A stretch of DNA of 64,000 bases, from positions 203,679-267,678 of the forward strand of contig LLEY01000087.1 in the NCBI GenBank assembly GCA_001414485.1. The letters are read 5' to 3'. The notes beneath the pieces are model-generated. The model did not search any database and was not told the DNA's origin. It worked only from the letters and a program-made list of their open reading frames with translations. The translations under genes and the position numbers were made by a program. Below, piece after piece: positions 1 to 11,352 of the stretch. Origin of the DNA: Calycina herbarum. Taxonomy: Eukaryota; Ascomycota; Leotiomycetes; Helotiales; Pezizellaceae. Each line of letters begins with the position of its first letter. Position 1 is the stretch's first letter.

Positions 1-3000
1 GGGTGGTTCTCGTATGGATTTTCGGTGGATGGTTGCTGGGGAGGGTGTGGAATAGTTGTTTTTGATACTGGTTTCTTGTGGTGGTCGGCAGGATCTTTGT
101 TAGTAGGAAGTGAATGAGTAGTATATGTGACTAGAGGATTTGTGTAGATATCATAGCTATTGGAGCCGTTTCAGCACTCGAAAAGACATATGGTGGAGTG
201 AGATTGGAAGCGAGTATGAGGAGCCGACAAAGCTTTAGGGGGGGCGGGAGGAATATTACAAGGTATTTTGGAAAACGTTTGACGAAAAACAATTGTCCGC
301 TCTTATCACTACAACTTGATGGAATGGGGTTTGCTACCGAATTTTGAGTTGTTGTCGATTTTATAGCAGCTATTCAGACTTGTGAAAGTTTTGTGGAGTC
401 TTCAGTGTTGGGGGTATTAGTGTTGGAAGGCTGGGAAGTTTGTTATGGAGATGCTCTCTGGTAACCTTACTTAGAATAGGTAACAGGATGGAAATCCAAC
501 GCCATTGAACGATGTCCAAGAAATAAACTTATGACTATTTTTCTGAAGGTGTTGTGGAATATTGGTATTTATTTGAGAGCTGAAGGGTTGTTCACGATGT
601 TGAGTTGATGATGCGATGGGAAAGGTGGAAGAGAGAAGATGGATGGTAGTATTGATAAAATGGAGGAAAAGAGGATCTACTGTGAGTTAAATTATTCAAT
701 CGCATGGAAGGTAAACTCGAAATGTTTCCCTAAGGGTTCTTTCAACCCATCGACCGACAGTTGGTGTTTCGTTGGTTCTAATTCAAGACCATCTTCAAAG
801 AACTATGAAAACGACACCTCTTCTGAGATTTAGACTCGCTTCTCATCTTGGAAACTGGAATGGTTTTGCTGTGACTCTTATACATAGCAAGTAAAGTTGT
901 AACTTCAAGCCACTGCACCAGGTTAACTTTCGAGGACTGTGACAAGCGGGGAATCTTGACTAAGTTTAACCAGAAACACGTTATCAAATTATTTGTCCTA
1001 ACGAAGATAAGGAACCAGATCCCGGTGGGTGAGTCAATATCGTTAAAGAGGGTGCGTGTTTGGTTGCATGAGAGTGGTCTTGCTGTCGTTTCGAGAGGTG
1101 TTATCGATTTTAGAAGTAGTTTTCGAATTTGAATATTTGTATGTGGGGGTTTACGAAATTGAGGAATGATCTGGGAGGAAATGGTTGGCAAGTTGAGGCT
1201 GGATCTATTTCTTGGTTCGTAGTTTGTGATATTGACAACCCTCACGAACATATCTAACCCCAAACCCTATTTATCAGACATTTTAGGTGGTAAGATAGCA
1301 GCTAAAGGGCGATTTTATAGATGGCAACCTCGATGGTTAAGCATCTTTTGTCAGGTGAGAAAAGTGTCTTTCATAGACGTATTTGAGACCATCGGGGAGG
1401 AACTGTTAGAAGGCCATAGTTGCCAAGGGTTTCGGGGCTAGCAATTGGCTGGTCTGGGATGTTTTGAAATAGAAGATTGCTGAATGTGAGACTTCGTCGA
1501 TCATGAAAGTGGACTTGTATCAATGGCCACTGGGAGATTGGAATTTATTGAGTGTGTCTACTTTGAGAGAGAGTTGCTTTGTTTGGTCACATTAGGTAGT
1601 TCTGTTGTCGCTTAGAGGGTTATTGTCGATTGTAAAGCGAACTTTCCTTTTTAAACTTCGGGAATTTAGTATTGTTTCTTGAGGCTTTGGGGGTGTACTT
1701 TCGTGTGTTTTGGGAGTAAGTTGGGGGGCATTGTTGCTTGGGTTGGTGGTGTGTGGGGGGTGACCATGTACTCTCTCTAGACCTGTCTTCATATTTGATG
1801 ATATGACTACCTCGATTTGACATTTTGTGGGATTAAACTGGAAGGCATAGAAGAGACTTCGAATGATCTTGTTAGGGATCTTAGGATATATATCTACAGT
1901 TCAATGGCTTGTTCTAGTAGCAAGTTTGCCCATATGAGATCAATTGAGTGTAATGCGATGCAGGGAAGATCATCACTTGTAAAAATGTTTCTGAAAGTCT
2001 CAGAATATTTTGTTCGATGCGAAGCCATCACTAAAAAACAACTTTTAGACAGGGAGGGACGAAGGAATTAAGTAGATCTATCAGTAAAGTGAATTGCTGT
2101 CGAATTTTTGAGTGCCATCGATTTACAAGCAACTTTCTGATTCTTTAAATCTTACCTTTGGGGGTTTTAAGCTTGAAAGAGGGCTTTTATAAATTAGTTG
2201 TTAGTTAAAGATGGGTCTAGTGCTGTGAGGGGCTGTGATATGTGGGGCGGGTGCACCCATGGAGATAACACCAATGTTGGCTGTGAAGACTGCCTTTTTG
2301 AAGAAGTCTTGCAAGGTAAATATATAGTTGAGTGAAATTGCAGGTAGGGATAATGATGAGGAGGGTAACGATGTAAGCTACTTAAGTGTTACTCTCCGCC
2401 GCCTACTTTCCCTTAGTTTGTATTGATTAGAATAGGAGAATAAGAAGTATTGCTCACGACAATTTAGAAAAATTGGAAATTATATTTCTTGCTTCTCCTG
2501 CAATGATTCTCCGAGCATGTTATACACAATGTAATAGAAGAGTGCCGGAGAGTAATGCTCAAATCCCTTACCAATTCACGGAACATGTTAGTGATTTGAA
2601 GATTGAAGAGATTGGTCTGTGTATCTAAAGTAAAACTTTTAGATGAAGGAAATTTGAGAGGGTGGGTTACTTTTGTGCATATATTTAACGAAATAGAAAG
2701 CAAGACTTGAGGAATTCCAAGTCAAAATGATAGAAATTTGTGATATATTAATCAGATAACATAATACGAAACGTGGAAGGTCAATAGTAGTAGAACTATC
2801 TCCTTTTTGCAACAGCCGAGGTTGCCATACGAACACTAGATATATACAGCAAGAATACCCTGAACTGCCACTCTTTAACGCCACCGGAGAATTGAATAAA
2901 TATCTGCCGGAGTGATGTGATACTGGAAAGATAATAGAATTTGCGATACTGTTAAAGCTGCTACTGGAGGTATGCCGGAACTTTCCAGTCGTTGATGGAG

Positions 3001-3920
3001 TTAGAGGTGTTTGAGAAAGAGGCTACCTCCATTATCAACATTTACGGAGCCCTTTGGGGTTCACATTGAAGTAGAGGAAAAGTCTACAAGTCTTTTTCGC
3101 AGCGGGAAATACAGTCGATTCTTGCTATGCTGTCGATTTTAGAGTTTTGGTTCAGCGGGGTTAAGGAAATAAATTTGACTCGGAACGTCGCGACTTGAAC
3201 TTTTGAAATGAGAGTTTCTGGATTGAAGGCTGGGGACTTTGGGGGTCTAGGAACTAAATAGCATTACGTTGTTTGAAAGATAATGGTTGGTGGACTTATC
3301 GCTACCGTATAAACCAATTTGAACTTTGCTTTTAGATATATTACAACGTCTAGAAATGAAGGAGGGTGCGCGATGCCTTTGATGGATTCGGCTTTTGCTG
3401 CCGTGAGGATTCTTTTTGAAAATGTAGCTTCAATAAAAAGTTCCCCCTAACACTCATGTAAGCGAACCGTTGGTGGCATCGTTGATCGGTTCCCACTTCG
3501 CTCCCAAAGTAGAGCTTGTCTGACATATTCGCTTACGGCACCGGGGATGAATATTAGAAAAACCGGAAGAGGCAATACAATCTCGCTTATGTAGTTTCCA
3601 GCTAACCAGAGAGAGTGTGCCAGTCAAAGTAATACCTAGCGTTATTAGAAATATTTTAGTCTATCTAGTTATTCACGAAGGAACCAATGGCTTCTTGATT
3701 ACATAAAGGATGAAGTTCGTCCGCTTGCTTGTCCGCTGGATGAACGCCTGCCGTGATTATTAACTTGTGCAATCGGTAGGCCCGTACCGGCGGAGAAAAC
3801 AAATATAACCAAATTCAACTTACCAAAGTCTCCTAGTATGTAGTTATATCTTTCCGAGTGAGTATCTATATAATTGTCTTGTTGCCAAACAATTTTCTCT
3901 TCAACAACTTCCACACAGCC
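1..3920. other. Gene-poor stretch, no supported gene
   Basis: Open frames here are short (under about 165 codons), overlap each other on both strands and show no recognisable motif, repeat period or credible exon chain. I see no tRNA-like cloverleaf, no terminal inverted repeats and no strong AT bias of the kind RIP leaves. The last 60 bases are the immediate upstream region of the NmrA-like gene. It may hold non-coding transcripts or the flank of a gene outside the window, but nothing in the sequence decides this. Confidence 0.5.
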
Positions 3921-4977
3921 ATGGCAACCACAATCGGAATAGCAGGCATAACCAGCAAGCTCGCCCGCCTCATAACTTTCCACCTCCTCAAAAGAAGCCC
4001 CGAAATAAAAATCAAAGGCTACTGTCGCGATGCTTCCAAAGTGCCCTCCGCACTTTCCAATTCCTCTCAAGTCCAGATCCTCGAAGGAAGCCCATTCGAC
4101 ACCACCAAACTCCAAGAATTCGTTCAAGATTGCTCCCTCGTTATGTGCTGCTATATGGGTGACGACAAAGTAATGATCGATGGCCAAAAAGCCCTCATCG
4201 ACATCTGCGATTCCAGCCCAAGTGTGAAACGATACATGGCAAGTGATTGGACGCTTGACTACACCAAGCTTGAATTTGGACAAGTCCCTGCGAAAGATCC
4301 GATGAAAATTATCAAGGCGTATGTGGATACGAAGACGAATCTGAAAGGTGTGCACATCTTGACGGGTGCTATGATGGAGGGACTTTTCTCTCCATTTTTT
4401 AGTATATATTATCATGATGTTCCAAAATTTCAGTATTGGGGGACGGGAAAAGAACTTTGGGAATGGATTAGTTATGATGACTGTGCTGCTTTTACGGCGG
4501 AGATTGTGTTGGATGAGAGTGCTGTGGGATTTATTCGTGGTGAGTCTTCAATTCCACCATCACTGGAAAGGTGATAATTCTAATAATGAGTTAGTACTTG
4601 GCGATCGCAAGAGTATTTTGGACATCGTGGAATCCTACGAAAGGGTTTATAAGGTCCATGCTGTGACTGAGAATTTGGGAAGTGTCGATGGCTTGGCTGG
4701 GGTCAAGCTTCCTGAGGGCGAGGAGGATCTTGCTAAGATCTATCAGGCTCTTTCCAAGTAAGTAAAAACATATTCTTCCTGCTAAATTTGGTTTGACAGC
4801 TGACTGGTTTTCAGAATGTTCATGTATCGAATCTTGATCGGTCAAGCTTATGTTGGTCCCGATGTAGACAACAGTAAATACCCAGATGTGAAAGCTAGCA
4901 CTGTCGAAGAATGGATGAAAGGTATTGCGAGAGAAGAATTAGCCGTTTCTTGGGAAAAGGCAGCAAATAAAGTCTGA
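3921..4977 (+). CDS. NmrA-like / isoflavone-reductase-like NAD(P)-binding protein
   Basis: Exons 3921-4539, 4595-4757 and 4815-4977 join in frame to 314 aa; introns are 55 and 57 bp, the first with a TAATAAT-like branch site. The N-terminus (MATTIGIAGITSKLAR) is a Rossmann beta-alpha-beta turn with an altered glycine motif, followed by a region typical of the atypical short-chain dehydrogenases grouped as NmrA/isoflavone reductase-like. Such proteins bind NAD(P) and act either as reductases or as redox-sensing regulators; which applies here cannot be read from sequence. Length matches the family (about 300 aa). No signal peptide or membrane segment, so probably cytosolic. The ATG at 3921 was chosen because the preceding in-frame codons are not conserved-looking and the Rossmann strand starts directly after it. 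An overlapping antisense frame is a shadow. Confidence 0.85.
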
Positions 4978-5934
4978 AACTTTGGAGATTGTGTTCTGAC
5001 ATGGACAGAAATCAGCGCTAAGCGAGACAAGAGCGGTAGAGTTCATATAACTTTCTTAATTGACGTGATTTCTCTATTTGAGATGGAGTAAAACGATTTC
5101 AAGCGTGTGCTATCTGAAATGAGTTAAATGTATGTCCTAACTGAGCCGTGCTCGGCGGGCTTAGACTTGCAAATATGACTTCGATCGGTACTTCTTTTGG
5201 TGTTAAGTTTGCGTTTCATGTTGAAAATCCCTCATATCTCGTCATCTGCCATAAAATCTTATACGGCAAATGTATGGTTACGCCATTACATGCGTGGTCA
5301 GAATTAGCACCTCTTTTTAACCTACATATACGAGTGCTATTACCCACCCAATTCATGCTCCTCAAATCCCTTTCAACCCTTAGTTTGTACGCGACAAGCC
5401 TTAGTCCACTACCCGACCTTAGGCGGAGGAAAGGGTAGAGAATAAAGAAGTCACGTGATTGGTTGACCTCAAATCGACCATGGGAATGAGAATATAAAAA
5501 GCGAGGACTCCTCTCAGGATTTCTTCAAGATCCCAAGAGCTATGTTGGAATATGTAATTGTAGGTACGCAAAGTTTCTGTGGAGTCACGTTCTTTCTATT
5601 CCGAAGTCCCGCCCGCTATTCCCCCCACCCAAATTTAAAGCAACGGCGTCATTAGCGCGGGGGCCTTAAACAAACTCCCTTACACCTCATCGAGAAGAAA
5701 AAAGATATCGCGCATTCTCATACACAAACTTATAGACTTCTGCAGCTCTTCTTTACACATGTAACATCATTTAATCAACCCAAACGTAACCCGATAATCC
5801 CCGGAATCCGGAGTGCCCGAAAAATTTTGCTTTTTCCAAAGACCAAGCAGCGATTTTAAAAACTCATTACACATCACATCACACAATATATATACATCCC
5901 CCATATATTGCGCTCTCATAATCCAACCCCAAAA
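4978..5934. other. Intergenic region with possible promoter elements
   Basis: No supported gene. A CACGTG E-box lies at 5452-5457 directly followed by ATTGG, a reversed CCAAT box. A TATAAAA string lies at 5493-5499. They would fit a promoter firing rightward, but they sit about 440 bp before the next ATG (5935), so a long 5' leader or an unrecognised short transcript is implied. The stretch next to 5935 is CA-rich, as is common for fungal leaders. Confidence 0.4.
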
Positions 5935-6525
5935 ATGAGTTCAAGACCCCCCGCCTTCGACATAGGCAAACCAACAATCCTCTTCGACTCGCACCCCCAA
6001 AAACAAGAAGGCTACGTCTACTCCTACTACAGCTCCTTAAAATCGACCCTCTACACCGCCTTCACAGGGGACGTCCCCAAACACCACAACCCCGGAAAGC
6101 TACGCGTAATATGGTGGACAGAAGACAAAAAGCAAGGACTCAAAGATTTCGATCTCCATGAACATGAATTAGTGCGGAAAGCATTTTATGATCTGGATGG
6201 AATGAAGGAGGTGGAGCGGGTGATTGTGATGGGGTATTCGGGTCAGAATCCTTATATTATTGGCGATGAGGAGTGGGAGGAGGGTGGGAAGAAGATGGGG
6301 TGGAAACATGAGAGTAAAGGGGAGGAGGTATTTGCTAAGAGGAGGCAGGTACAGACGCAGCAGATGAATAATAGTGTTGAGGGGAGGAGTGGGAAGTTGG
6401 TGGATATCGATGATGTTATTGAGGAGACGGATCGATTGGAGGAGAAGAAGATGAGGGAGAAAAGGGAGAAGATGTGGAAGGAGACTGAGGGGATGGAGGA
6501 GAAGAAGATGAGAGAGATGGTTTGA
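5935..6525 (+). CDS. Hypothetical protein with charged coiled-coil tail
   Basis: Single-exon frame of 196 aa starting at an ATG in AAAAATGAG context; an ATG 27 bases upstream is in frame but adds nothing distinctive. I do not recognise the family. Residues about 1-110 look globular, with aromatic-rich segments (GYVYSYYSSLK, LRVIWWTEDKKQG, ERVIVMGYSG). From about residue 115 the chain becomes strongly charged, with two Met-Arg-Glu-Lys-rich stretches near the C-terminus predicted to form a helix or coiled coil. Codon use changes along the gene, C-rich at the start and G-rich at the end, as also seen in neighbouring genes. No signal peptide or membrane segment. The pronounced reading bias and absence of stops make it a real gene, function unknown. 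Confidence 0.7.
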   Translation: MSSRPPAFDIGKPTILFDSHPQKQEGYVYSYYSSLKSTLYTAFTGDVPKHHNPGKLRVIWWTEDKKQGLKDFDLHEHELVRKAFYDLDGMKEVERVIVMGYSGQNPYIIGDEEWEEGGKKMGWKHESKGEEVFAKRRQVQTQQMNNSVEGRSGKLVDIDDVIEETDRLEEKKMREKREKMWKETEGMEEKKMREMV

Positions 6526-7049
6526 GTGGGTCACGTGGGTTTCCTCATGTTTCTAGATTTGCGATGATGTACTGATTAGGGGGGTTAGTCGTTGGATAAG
6601 GCGCTTTTTGATATTTTTAGGTACCCTTTTTCTTCGTTCAAACTGTCATATATTTTCTGTACTTATCTGAGTTCTTCGCGAATTGCCATTAAACTTCTGT
6701 CTAATCTGAGATTTTCATTTCTTTTGCCGGAAGTGCCGGCTTTGGTTATGAACTAAGGGAGTTAGTATGCTACTTGGTTTCGAGATGTTGGTTCCTTCAA
6801 TTGTTCACGTCGTCTTGTTATATCGAAGTAACGCGGGTTTGCTAAAGAGCTACCCCACTCTTCGTGATTTCAAACCAAGGGTTCGGCAATCTGCATCCGA
6901 GGACGAAGAGTATCGTCATTGCCATCTACAAGTTACAACAACAGAAACATTTCTATCTCATTTCTCAGTCTATGACCTCATTCATTTCATTCTCAATTTC
7001 ACATTTTCCGAATTTATTAATTCAACCCCCTAAAATCATTCTAGCAAAC
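6526..7049. other. Intergenic spacer
   Basis: Separates two same-strand genes. Contains the 3' region of the preceding gene and a T/C-rich leader before the ATG at 7050. No gene supported. Confidence 0.5.
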
Positions 7050-8600
7050 ATGGCCCTCCACATCCCCCCCTCCCAAAACACAGTCAAGGTCCAAGCAATA
7101 AACACAACTCTCGCCCTCTCCGTGCGTTCAGAAAATTTCTTCCAACCAAATATCCCCGGACATGAATACTACAACTGTCCCACCATGGCATTCCTCATCA
7201 CTTCTTCCTCCCTCAATCCGGAAACTGGAAAGGTTGAAGAGAGGAAGGTGCTGTTTGATGCTGGTGCAAGGAAGGATTACTGGAATTATAGTCCTATGAT
7301 TGTGGAGCGGTTTAGGAAGGGTGTTAATGTGAGGGGAATGGTTGTTGAGAGGGGTGTTGATGAGGTGCTTGAAGAGGGGGGTGTTGGGGTGGAGGATGTT
7401 GAGAGTGTGATTTGGAGGTTTGTCAATTTCTTTTGTTTAGTATTCCAAAAATTGTTCGATATCGAGGTTCCTTTCATTGGCTCATGTTAATTTGGTAGTC
7501 TCCTCTGTCTATCTTTGACCACCCAATTCCTCTGTATTCCTCTCATATTTGTCTTCCCTGCACCAATCCTGAGTCTCTAAAACCAAAAGCCCTTTTCTTC
7601 CTACCCCTCATTTTATGTCCATAAACTAACAACCCCCACCCAGCCACTGGCACTTCGATCACATTGGCGATATGGCAAAATTTTCCCCCTCCACAAAAAT
7701 AATAGTTGGGCCAGGTTTCTCCGCCGCCATGCTCCCAGGGTACCCGTCAAATCCAAATTCTCCCCTCTTAGAAACAGACTACAAGTTTGTCACCTCCTTT
7801 CCTTTCCCCTCTCGTCCTCATGCCACGTTCCCTCTCCCTCCCCGTTTCCTCAACTCCAACTCCCAACATCACTAACACCCCAAAACAGAAACCACGAACT
7901 CATAGAGCTAGACTTCAAAAATAGCCTCGAAATCGGAACCTTCCAAGTACACGACTTCTTCCCCTCCTCCCCAGGGGCTCTCTACTTATTATCCGTCCCC
8001 GGCCACGCAATCGGTCATATGTGCGCGTTGGCACGCACAACACCCGATACTTTCCTCCTCCTCGGCGCAGATGTATGTCATTTCGCCGGTTCTCTTCGTC
8101 CTTCTCCTTCTATCCCTTTGCCTCTTTCTCTTGATCCTGTGGTGGAAAATCTCGACCCGTATTTCCATGCTTTGTGGAGAGGTGGTCCCTGTCCTTGTGG
8201 AATTTTTACGGATTGTCATCCCTCCCAAGGAAACGAGGAGGAGAAAAGACAAACACCATACTACAAAGTTTCCACATCCCCAGAGTCCGCCTACATCGAC
8301 CCCGAGGTTGCGAATCAATCTGTACAAAAGATGCAGGGTTTCGACGCTGATGAAAGGGTTTTCATTTGTTTGGCTCATGATCCTACGTTATTTGATGTTC
8401 TTCCACTGTTTGACAATGGGGGTGTAAAAGGAGAAGGGCTGAATGCTTGGAAAGAGAAAGGTTGGAAGGAGAAATGTAGGTGGGGTTTCTTGAATGAACT
8501 TCCTAGGGATGGGAAACAGGGACGGGAGGCTGTTGTTGAGGGGTTTTGGAGGGCGGGGAAGAGGGTTGGTGTTGATGAGGCGCTCGAGAAAGATGGTTAG
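7050..8600 (+). CDS. Metallo-beta-lactamase-fold hydrolase
   Basis: Exons 7050-7417, 7644-7784 and 7889-8600 join in frame to 406 aa. Introns are 226 and 104 bp with CTAAC branch sites. The splice from exon 1 to exon 2 assembles the metal-binding signature SHWHFDHIGD (HxHxDH), a good internal check of the model. Exon 3 continues with PGHAIGHMCAL, where a third metal-ligand histidine is expected, then LLGADVCH with the bridging Asp, and a late CLAHDPTLFD segment common in fungal members. The fold hydrolyses esters, lactones or thioesters, usually with two zinc ions; similar fungal and bacterial proteins include lactonases. The substrate is not predictable. No secretion signal, so likely intracellular. 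The second intron has a GTTTGT donor. Confidence 0.85.
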
Positions 8601-9675
8601 GTGAGAGGTGAGTTGGGGGTTTAAAATGTTGCGAACTTTTTGGAGAGAAGGGGCTTGAGACTTCTGTAAATCTAGACTTACTTCTTTAGTGCTTAAATTT
8701 GAGTTAGCGTTACCAAGAAATGAATTACGACAGGCTCTTGTCTTTTACTCTTTTATTTTAACTTTTTCATCACGACATTGATGACTTCTTCCCTAATTCT
8801 CATGAGAATTGCATTCATATTCATAGATAACATATAAATAGTAACAAAACTCTCCAACTATCCGTAGGTGACCTACTAATTGTAGCGCAACTAAAAACCC
8901 CCCAAAAATTCAATACTAATATTTATCTTTTATATCAATATCGGGTTTTAATTATGATTTCTCCCATAACCAGTAAATAACCTCCAAAAAAACTTGTGTC
9001 TTGATAATCATGATTATTTCTAGTTAAATTATAAATAGCAATCCCCCCTTCCCCTACAAATAGTCGAGCAACCAAAAATCTGCAGAAAACCTCCCTGATA
9101 TATCTCCTTTATCTTTTTGTTATAACGTAGGTTATTATAAAATCTATCGATTCTTAATCATGGTTTTCTGGAGACAATTTAAATCTCTGTAGCTTCGAGA
9201 AGAGGTGGGTTTACAATTCGTAGGCAACCTATGAATAGCAACAAAAAGTGTCAGCTGTTGGTAGGTGACCTACAAGTAGTGCAGCACTTGAAAAATACGT
9301 ACTTGATATAGGGAAAATTCGTTCAAGTGAGAGTAGAATTCGGGAGTGCAATACCCATCGTAGTTCAGTGGTCCTTCATGTCTTCACTTTTGGGGGAAAG
9401 TTTAGGATTTCGAATAAACTTCTAGGACCAGGAATGCGGGTTTAACATCACGATGTGCTGATGGTAAAGAGAGACAAACTCAAGAACTTGCGCGAGACGA
9501 AGGAGAGACGAAAATTTCAAGAACCATTGTATTGTAATTACTAATAAGCCTTCCTTTTCCCCCAACCAACTCCCATCCCAATCATCCCTCCTCATCATCC
9601 AACACATGCAACACAAAAAAACCATTATCATATCATCATCTACCGACCAGCGGCATCCCCTTTCCCGTCATAAAT
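8601..9675. repeat. AT-rich intergenic region with repeated short palindromes
   Basis: No gene supported. The palindrome GTAGGTGACCTAC occurs at 8864-8876 and again at 9261-9273, with a variant at 9220-9231 (GTAGGCAACCTA). Sequence before each full copy is also related (A-TAAATAGTAACAAAA-like at about 8834 and ATGAATAGCAACAAAA at about 9232), so these are two divergent direct repeats about 397 bp apart rather than chance palindromes. A third partial AAATAGC/AAATAGT segment lies near 9030-9075. The right part holds the 3' flank of the minus-strand gene ending at 9676. Confidence 0.5.
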
Positions 9676-11352
9676 CTAAGAACTATACCTAACCCCCCTA
9701 CGTCCCAACTCCTTGCGTCCCACACTCTCCTCAGGCCAAACCCACCCCCTACTCCTCTTCGCCTCGCGCTTCTCTGCAAGCTGAGGCTCAGGAATCCACT
9801 CATCCTTGGGTAAACACTTTTTCCTCGTCCCCTCCGCAGGAGCACCGATTTCAGACTTCCAGCCTACTTGTCCGGGGAGAGTATCATCGCGAGCGAGCAT
9901 GTGGAGATACCATAATGCCATTAGGGCTGTCATTTTCAATGGTTTTGGCTCATCGGCTTCAAATTCATCTCCGAAGCTTGAAGAAGAAGATGATGTGGAG
10001 TCGTGCGCGTTAAGTTGGATAGTTTGAATTTCAAGATATCCGAAGTGAGGGGTTGAGTCGGAGCCATTGCGTACGACTACTAGTTCTATTTCGGTGATTA
10101 TGAATCCGTAACGGCAGTTGTGGGAACGCATGTGTTGGTGGAGATGTGAGAGACCACGGAGGTATTCTACTTTTCTGTGGTTGCCTTCTACGCGCATACC
10201 GGTGTTCCAGCGATCAAAAGATTTCACGAGACCAACGACACGACCGAGACCGCGGCCGTAGATGAGGGCTGAGGTGTCGTCGGTGTAATTTGATATAAAT
10301 GAGGGGTCGGTAGTATTTTTTGAAGCGCGCATCATTAGATGTCTTTTTCCGAGGGAGAGCGACAAAGCAGCATTGAGTTTTGTGCCGTAGAATGAAGCGT
10401 AGATATTTTGTAGCTCCGACTCGGTTTCTGGGGTTTGGGATGTGCGTGCTGGGATGGGGAATGTGGATGTTGGGAGATTGATGTTCAGAAGCGCTGAGAG
10501 ACCGGGGACACTATTTATTGTTGTTGGATTGAATGATGTCCAAGGTCTGATCTGTCGAATATCCCACCAGAAATGCTTTGCTGAGCTATCCCGGAGATGG
10601 ATGTTGATTTGTCGGACGAGTGCTGGGGCGGGGTTGGGGGATGTGAGGTAGGTTGAGAGAGTTGTATTGTTTCCATCGTCGATGGGGGACATGGTCATTT
10701 CCTCGACGCAGAGACTGTTTTGTAGAGGAGAGGGTGTGCGTTGAGGGGTTTGGTAGAAGTTTTGGGGGATGAAGTTCTCGGTTTGCGAATTAGTTGTTGA
10801 GGGGATGTAGGAGGGCATTTGTCTGTATGTTGGAAATCCGTATTTTTCCAGCGTTTGGCCATCGAGGCTTACGCTGGAGGATCTTCTTTCTTGGGATGGA
10901 GCGAAGGGGACTGGGGAGCATAGAGTGGACATTGAACGAGTGTGGGAGGGGAAGTTGTCTTGGGTTTGGGGCATGAAGCTGACGGATTCTGGGTTGGTGT
11001 AACTTCTGGTGTGGGTTGGCTTGAAAGTTGTGGTTGATGTGTGATGGCTTGGGGCTCTCTTGAATCTTTTTGGTGGGGAAGCATGGATTTCTTGATCTTG
11101 TGGACGGATCTTGGGCAACAATAGAGGGCCATGTTGTCTGATGGGAGATCTTGCTGGGGTGGTCATTCCAGTGCCGAGGGGTTCTGGAGATGATTCTTGA
11201 GAGTACATTGAAGCGGAAGCATGGGAACTAGACCGGCTATGTCCCATGGACCGGTTGCTTGCCATCATGAAGGAAGCATCATTCAATGCATCTTCAAAGG
11301 AAAAGGTTCCGGCTGAGGTTTCTCCAAAGGAGAAGGAGTAATCGAGTGACAT
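9676..11352 (-). CDS. Ser-rich fungal protein with conserved C-terminal domain, function unknown
   Basis: A single long exon of 558 aa from the ATG at 11352. Residues about 1-290 are low complexity (Ser/Thr/Pro-rich, with a basic PPKRFKRAP stretch resembling a nuclear localisation signal). The C-terminal half looks folded: WWDIRQIRPW near residue 295, then a segment ending YGFIITEIELVVVRNG, whose E-x-E strand is reminiscent of PD-(D/E)XK-like folds, and a terminal basic tail. I do not recognise a named family and infer no activity. Possibly nuclear, judging only from the basic stretch. The frame stays open upstream for 21 codons through a probable leader intron, so an N-terminally extended form is possible if that intron is retained. 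Confidence 0.75.
   Translation of the reverse strand: MSLDYSFSFGETSAGTFSFEDALNDASFMMASNRSMGHSRSSSHASASMYSQESSPEPLGTGMTTPARSPIRQHGPLLLPKIRPQDQEIHASPPKRFKRAPSHHTSTTTFKPTHTRSYTNPESVSFMPQTQDNFPSHTRSMSTLCSPVPFAPSQERRSSSVSLDGQTLEKYGFPTYRQMPSYIPSTTNSQTENFIPQNFYQTPQRTPSPLQNSLCVEEMTMSPIDDGNNTTLSTYLTSPNPAPALVRQINIHLRDSSAKHFWWDIRQIRPWTSFNPTTINSVPGLSALLNINLPTSTFPIPARTSQTPETESELQNIYASFYGTKLNAALSLSLGKRHLMMRASKNTTDPSFISNYTDDTSALIYGRGLGRVVGLVKSFDRWNTGMRVEGNHRKVEYLRGLSHLHQHMRSHNCRYGFIITEIELVVVRNGSDSTPHFGYLEIQTIQLNAHDSTSSSSSSFGDEFEADEPKPLKMTALMALWYLHMLARDDTLPGQVGWKSEIGAPAEGTRKKCLPKDEWIPEPQLAEKREAKRSRGWVWPEESVGRKELGRRGVRYSS

Noticed and set aside
3699..4415. 238-codon minus-strand open frame
   Set aside because: It is the antisense shadow of the NmrA-like gene, whose spliced plus-strand product matches a known family.
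5148..5438. 96-codon plus-strand frame
   Set aside because: No motif and no partner exons. It sits directly upstream of the promoter-like elements.
6169..6534. Leu/His/Pro-rich minus-strand frame
   Set aside because: Antisense of the charged C-terminal region of the 5935-6525 gene; composition explains its openness.
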